A program made the translations under genes and the position numbers. The notes under the pieces were generated by a model, which saw only the letters and a list, made by a program, of their open reading frames with translations, ran no database searches and was not told the DNA's origin. A stretch of DNA of 9,906 nucleotides from an uncultured Clostridia bacterium. GTDB taxonomy: Bacteria; Bacillota; Clostridia; Oscillospirales; Acutalibacteraceae. Position 1 is the first letter of the stretch. Each line of letters begins with the position of its first letter. Below, one piece after another: positions 7,558 to 9,906 of this stretch. Where the stretch lies: the NCBI GenBank assembly GCA_904420155.1, contig CAJFUH010000039.1, positions 1 through 9,906 on the forward strand. The letters are read 5' to 3'.

Positions 7558-7595
7558 TCCATAGAACTCTATGGATTCCATTCCTTCTATCCATA
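7558..7595 (-). promoter_or_regulatory. Alternative hairpins in the dacA leader
   Basis: Two perfect 7-pair stems share a segment and exclude each other. One is 7558-7564 with 7569-7575 (four-base loop). The other is 7570-7576 with 7589-7595 (12-base loop). They lie about 40-80 bases before the dacA ATG. There is no U-tract after either, so this is not a classical attenuator. I found no convincing dacA promoter in 7596-7681. The function is unproven and chance is possible in such AT-rich sequence. Confidence 0.3.
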
Positions 7596-7681
7596 TGCGC
7601 TTCTATTTTCCGCTATCCCTCTTTTTATTTACAAAAAATAACCAATCTTTTGGGCTAATAAATCTTAATTTTTTCGGAAAA

Positions 7682-7837
7682 TCATTTTTTAGAATCCTCT
7701 TTTATTTCTGACAGGTAGGCTATACAAAATACAGTCGTCAAAGCAAGATAACCGACAACTACGATTGCATTCAATAAAAAGTTTCTAAATTCATTATTAT
7801 AAAAAATCTTTTGTATTTTTCTATTTTTGCAAATCAT
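7682..7837 (-). CDS. Possible 51-residue single-span membrane peptide
   Basis: An uninterrupted frame from ATG 7837 to TGA 7682 on the minus strand, in the dacA-metY gap. The predicted peptide has a basic N-terminus (KNRKIQK), then a hydrophobic span of about 20 residues (about 20-42, containing LLNAIVVVGYLAL). It ends in a charged tail (SEIKEDSKK). The part encoding the span is visibly less AT-rich than the flanks, as coding DNA would be. Against it, I see no ribosome binding site before the ATG or before the internal TTG (codon 22), and the start abuts the metY -35 box. It could be a genuine small protein, the decayed end of a lost gene, or chance. I do not recognise a family. Confidence 0.35.
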   Translation of the reverse strand: MICKNRKIQKIFYNNEFRNFLLNAIVVVGYLALTTVFCIAYLSEIKEDSKK

Positions 7838-7896
7838 ATTGACAAGCTAGGAATTTAAATTATATAATACATATCAAATTACTATTATTTAGAAAC
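7781..7896. repeat. 10-bp inverted repeat flanking the metY promoter
   Basis: GTTTCTAAAT at 7781-7790 and its exact reverse complement ATTTAGAAAC at 7887-7896 lie on either side of the metY promoter, with 96 bases between them. The matches do not extend beyond ten bases. They could be paired operator sites, but in a stretch this AT-rich a chance match is not unlikely. Confidence 0.3.
7839..7868 (+). promoter_or_regulatory. Sigma-A promoter of metY
   Basis: Perfect -35 TTGACA (7839-7844) and perfect -10 TATAAT (7863-7868), with an 18-base spacer. Transcription would start near 7875, leaving a leader of about 48 bases before the ATG, too short for a SAM riboswitch or T-box. The -10 lies in a 10-bp palindrome (ATTATATAAT, 7859-7868), so TATAAT is also readable on the minus strand. 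A second palindrome, AATTTAAATT, occupies 7852-7861 in the spacer and could be a repressor site. Confidence 0.85.
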
Positions 7897-7908
7897 AGAG
7901 TGCAATTG

Positions 7909-7915
7909 AAGGAGG
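7909..7915 (+). promoter_or_regulatory. Ribosome binding site of metY
   Basis: AAGGAGG, seven bases before ATG 7923 but only four before the adjacent TTG at 7920. This spacing favours the ATG as the start. Confidence 0.85.
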
Positions 7916-7922
7916 ATTCTTG

Positions 7923-9209
7923 ATGAAACACTATTATCATTTTGAAACGTTACAGGTACATGCGGGCCAAGAGGTGGATCCCTCTACCGGTTCTCGGGCC
8001 GTCCCCATCTATCAAACAGCCTCTTATGTCTTCCAGGATAGCAACCATGGAGAGGCTTTATTTAGCCTTAAGGAAAACGGCAACATTTACAGCCGCATCA
8101 TGAATCCTACCACAGATGTCTTTGAAAAACGTATGGCCACTTTGGAGGGCGGCGCGGGCGCTTTGGCCACCGCCTCTGGCGCGGCGGCTATCACCTATTC
8201 TATCCTTAATATTGCCGGTGCAGGCGACCATATTGTCGCCGCCAGCACTTTATATGGCGGCACCTATAATCTGTTGGCTCATACGCTCAAACAATATGGC
8301 ATCACTACGACGTTCGTCGATCCGGACGACCTTTCTCATTTTGAATCCGCTTTTCAATCCAATACCAAGGCGGTCTTTGTGGAATCCTTGGGAAATCCCA
8401 ACGGCAATATGATAGATCTGGAGGCGTTAAGCGGCCTTTCCCACGGCTATGGGATCCCTGTCATTGTGGATAACACCTTCGCCACCCCCTATTTGTTTCG
8501 TCCTATCGAACACGGTGCGGATATTGTCGTACATTCTGCCACCAAATTTATCGGCGGCCACGGCACCAGTATCGGCGGTATTCTGATAGATTCTGGAAAA
8601 TTTGATTGGGCCGCTTCCGGCCGTTTTCCTCTCTTTACCTCTCCGGACCCCAGTTACCACGGCCTAGTCCCTGTGGAGGCATTCGGTAACCTGGCTTATA
8701 TTCTCCGGGCCCGTGTTATTTTGCTCAGAGATACCGGAGCCACATTGAGCCCCCTCCACTCTTTTCTCTTTTTACAAGGGTTGGAAACCCTTTCCCTACG
8801 GGTGGAGCGCCACAACCAGAATGCTTTAGCCATTGTCGATTACTTATCCCACAGCCCTTATGTGGAGCAGGTTTATCATCCGTCTTTACCGGATAACCCC
8901 TACCACGGATTAGCAAAAAAATATTTTCCCTTGTATGCGGGTTCTATCTTCACTTTCCGTATTCGAGGCGGCGCAGAAGAAGCTAAAACTTTTATTGACC
9001 ATCTGGAAATCTTTTCCCTGCTGGCCAATGTAGCCGACGCCAAATCCTTGGCCATCCATCCCGGCAGTACTACACATTCTCAGCTTACCGAAAGAGAACT
9101 TCTAGCCAGCGGTATTTATCCCAACACAATTCGATTGTCTATCGGTATTGAAAATGCACAAGATCTCATTGCCGATCTCGAGCAGGCCTTTCACGCTGTC
9201 TTTGATTAA
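7923..9209 (+). CDS. metY: O-acetylhomoserine sulfhydrylase (aminocarboxypropyltransferase)
   Basis: PLP-dependent cytoplasmic enzyme that makes homocysteine from O-acetylhomoserine and sulfide, on the direct sulfhydrylation route to methionine. The 428-residue length is typical of MetY. The Cys/Met-metabolism fold is shown by YSRIMNPT (56-63), the cofactor-stacking region ASTLYGGTY (107-115), VDNTFATPY (182-190, with the PLP-binding Asp183), and HSATKFIGGHG with the Schiff-base Lys208. The long insertion after this (GKFDWAASGRFPLF ... PSYHG) and RARVILLRDTGATLSPLHSFL distinguish MetY from the shorter MetB/MetC enzymes. NVADAKSLAIHPGSTTHSQL near the end is also family-typical. It is the only plus-strand gene. 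It runs divergently from dacA and converges on the DUF2798 gene with 54 bases between and no terminator hairpin that I can see. Confidence 0.96.
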   Translation: MKHYYHFETLQVHAGQEVDPSTGSRAVPIYQTASYVFQDSNHGEALFSLKENGNIYSRIMNPTTDVFEKRMATLEGGAGALATASGAAAITYSILNIAGAGDHIVAASTLYGGTYNLLAHTLKQYGITTTFVDPDDLSHFESAFQSNTKAVFVESLGNPNGNMIDLEALSGLSHGYGIPVIVDNTFATPYLFRPIEHGADIVVHSATKFIGGHGTSIGGILIDSGKFDWAASGRFPLFTSPDPSYHGLVPVEAFGNLAYILRARVILLRDTGATLSPLHSFLFLQGLETLSLRVERHNQNALAIVDYLSHSPYVEQVYHPSLPDNPYHGLAKKYFPLYAGSIFTFRIRGGAEEAKTFIDHLEIFSLLANVADAKSLAIHPGSTTHSQLTERELLASGIYPNTIRLSIGIENAQDLIADLEQAFHAVFD

Positions 9210-9263
9210 CCTACTGCTGAATCACTCTCTATGTAAAACGACTACTTACTGATATGGAATTTT

Positions 9264-9788
9264 TCAAACGGAAATATGATGTTCCTGCCTTAACCCCTCC
9301 TGTGAAACTTTCTTGGGAGATACGCCGCTTTTTCTGCAAAACAGGAGACGGAACAGCCAACGTACCAAAGGGCCACAGAAAAAGATCTGCCAGAAATAGG
9401 CCATGGGGAAATTACAGACAAAAGTCTGTAACCATACTGGAAAAAATTCACTGCCCGGACGTTTGAAAAGGATAGTCGCCCACAAGCTCATAATGGGGCA
9501 CATAAATACTACGGTGACGGAAGCCCGCGCCAATGTCACAAAAATCGGTTTGTCCTTGCCGGGAGTAAACATCCGGTAAGCGATTTTAGGCGCAAAGCGA
9601 TCTACAAAGAAAAACCCCATCACAAAACAGACAGGAAAGATTAACGCCATTTCTTTGACAGCCTCCAACATACCGGCATTGGTAAGCCCCTGCATCCGCA
9701 GGCCGGTGTTGTAAAACTCCATGGCCAGTACCATAAAAAAGGTCATGAGCAATCCATAAACGACTTCTTGCAATTTTGTTTTCGGCAT
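9264..9788 (-). CDS. DUF2798-type four-helix membrane protein
   Basis: A 174-residue protein with four hydrophobic segments at about 9-28, 46-66, 85-107 and 117-141. The sequence looks like a tandem of two similar two-helix units. The first is at about 8-75 (GLLMTFFMVLAMEFYNTGL ... FPVCFVMGFFFVDRFAPKIA). The second is at about 84-150 (ARASVTVVFMCPIMSLWAT ... NFPMAYFWQIFFCGPLVRWL). This duplicated helix-Pro-helix form resembles DUF2798, a family of unknown function; the assignment is by eye. The C-terminal tail is basic and polar. The start at 9788 has AAGGAG about ten bases upstream; the longer frame to 9836 would begin inside the terminator hairpin. No promoter is apparent between that terminator and the gene. 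Confidence 0.8.
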   Translation of the reverse strand: MPKTKLQEVVYGLLMTFFMVLAMEFYNTGLRMQGLTNAGMLEAVKEMALIFPVCFVMGFFFVDRFAPKIAYRMFTPGKDKPIFVTLARASVTVVFMCPIMSLWATILFKRPGSEFFPVWLQTFVCNFPMAYFWQIFFCGPLVRWLFRLLFCRKSGVSPKKVSQEGLRQEHHISV

Positions 9789-9810
9789 TTGATATAATCT
9801 CCTTTTTATT

Positions 9811-9851
9811 AAAATAAAAAAAGCGTAGCCCACCAAAACGATAGACTACGC
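9811..9851 (-). terminator. Intrinsic terminator just upstream of the DUF2798 gene
   Basis: In minus-strand RNA a 10-pair stem (9842-9851 with 9823-9832, two G-U pairs) has a nine-base loop and is followed by U7, A, U4 (9822 down to 9811). There is no U-run in the plus direction. It either ends a minus-strand gene lying beyond the right edge or acts as an attenuator for the DUF2798 gene, whose ATG is only 22 bases further on. I see no coding region in 9852-9906. Confidence 0.78.
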
Positions 9852-9906
9852 CCAAATGACTTATTTCTATGGTCAATTATTGTTTACTTTGTATATTAGG
9901 ATAGCA

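Noticed and set aside
7006..7641. Long open frame on the plus strand opposite dacA
   Set aside because: It is antisense to a gene with all three PBP catalytic motifs. Its translation looks low-complexity and unlike any protein, and no ribosome site supports it.
7869..7922. SAM riboswitch or T-box upstream of metY
   Set aside because: The promoter leaves a leader of only about 48 AT-rich bases, with no stem set or T-box core motif. No such element is visible further upstream either.
9795..9840. Promoter for the DUF2798 gene overlapping the terminator (TTGGTG, 17 bases, TTTAAT)
   Set aside because: The -35 matches at only three positions, and the predicted start would fall inside the ribosome binding site.
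1..9906. CRISPR array, insertion sequence, prophage or defence island
   Set aside because: No spaced direct repeats, transposase, integrase, phage or toxin-antitoxin gene is visible on either strand. The gene content is housekeeping.

Overview
The window reads as an ordinary chromosomal core segment from a Gram-positive, low-to-mid GC member of the Clostridia. This is inferred from strong AGGAGG-type ribosome binding sites, the PlsY acyltransferase, a secreted PBP5-like carboxypeptidase, a Firmicute-type Pgi, and the DUF512-der-plsY gene order. I cannot name a genus. Nearly all genes lie on the minus strand; only the methionine gene (metY) is on the plus strand.

Reading the minus strand from right to left:
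(1) 9264-9788 encodes a four-helix DUF2798-type membrane protein. An intrinsic terminator (9811-9851) sits directly upstream of its ribosome binding site.
(2) 7923-9209, on the plus strand, is O-acetylhomoserine sulfhydrylase (metY), with a clear sigma-A promoter (7839-7868). It converges on the DUF2798 gene and diverges from dacA.
(3) 7518-7922 is an AT-rich divergent intergenic region of about 400 bases. It holds the metY promoter, a possible 51-codon membrane peptide gene (7682-7837, minus), and small inverted repeats.
(4) 6372-7517 is dacA (D-Ala-D-Ala carboxypeptidase). It is followed by pgi (4914-6251) and a small uncharacterised P-loop protein (4446-4862), which ends at a strong hairpin.
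(5) 3555-4259 is yceD-rpmF, driven by a consensus promoter (TTGACA, 17 bases, TATAAT) and closed by a textbook terminator at 3493-3528.
(6) 78-3464 is a tightly packed cluster: a DUF512/PDZ radical-SAM-like protein, the ribosome-assembly GTPase der, and plsY. It is closed by a terminator at 22-70.

The genes cover 50S ribosome biogenesis (YceD, L32, Der), phospholipid synthesis (PlsY), peptidoglycan trimming (DacA), central carbon metabolism (Pgi) and sulfur amino-acid synthesis (MetY). The upstream -35/-10 elements and ribosome binding sites support shorter start sites than the longest open frames for six minus-strand genes: DUF512, rpmF, yceD, the P-loop gene, dacA and DUF2798.

I found no CRISPR array, mobile element, rRNA, tRNA, phage gene or defence system. 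I see no convincing new multi-gene system. The most interesting items are two conserved-looking genes of unknown function (DUF512 radical SAM and the small P-loop protein), the possible short membrane peptide gene, and two genes placed immediately behind intrinsic terminators with no promoter of their own in the gap.
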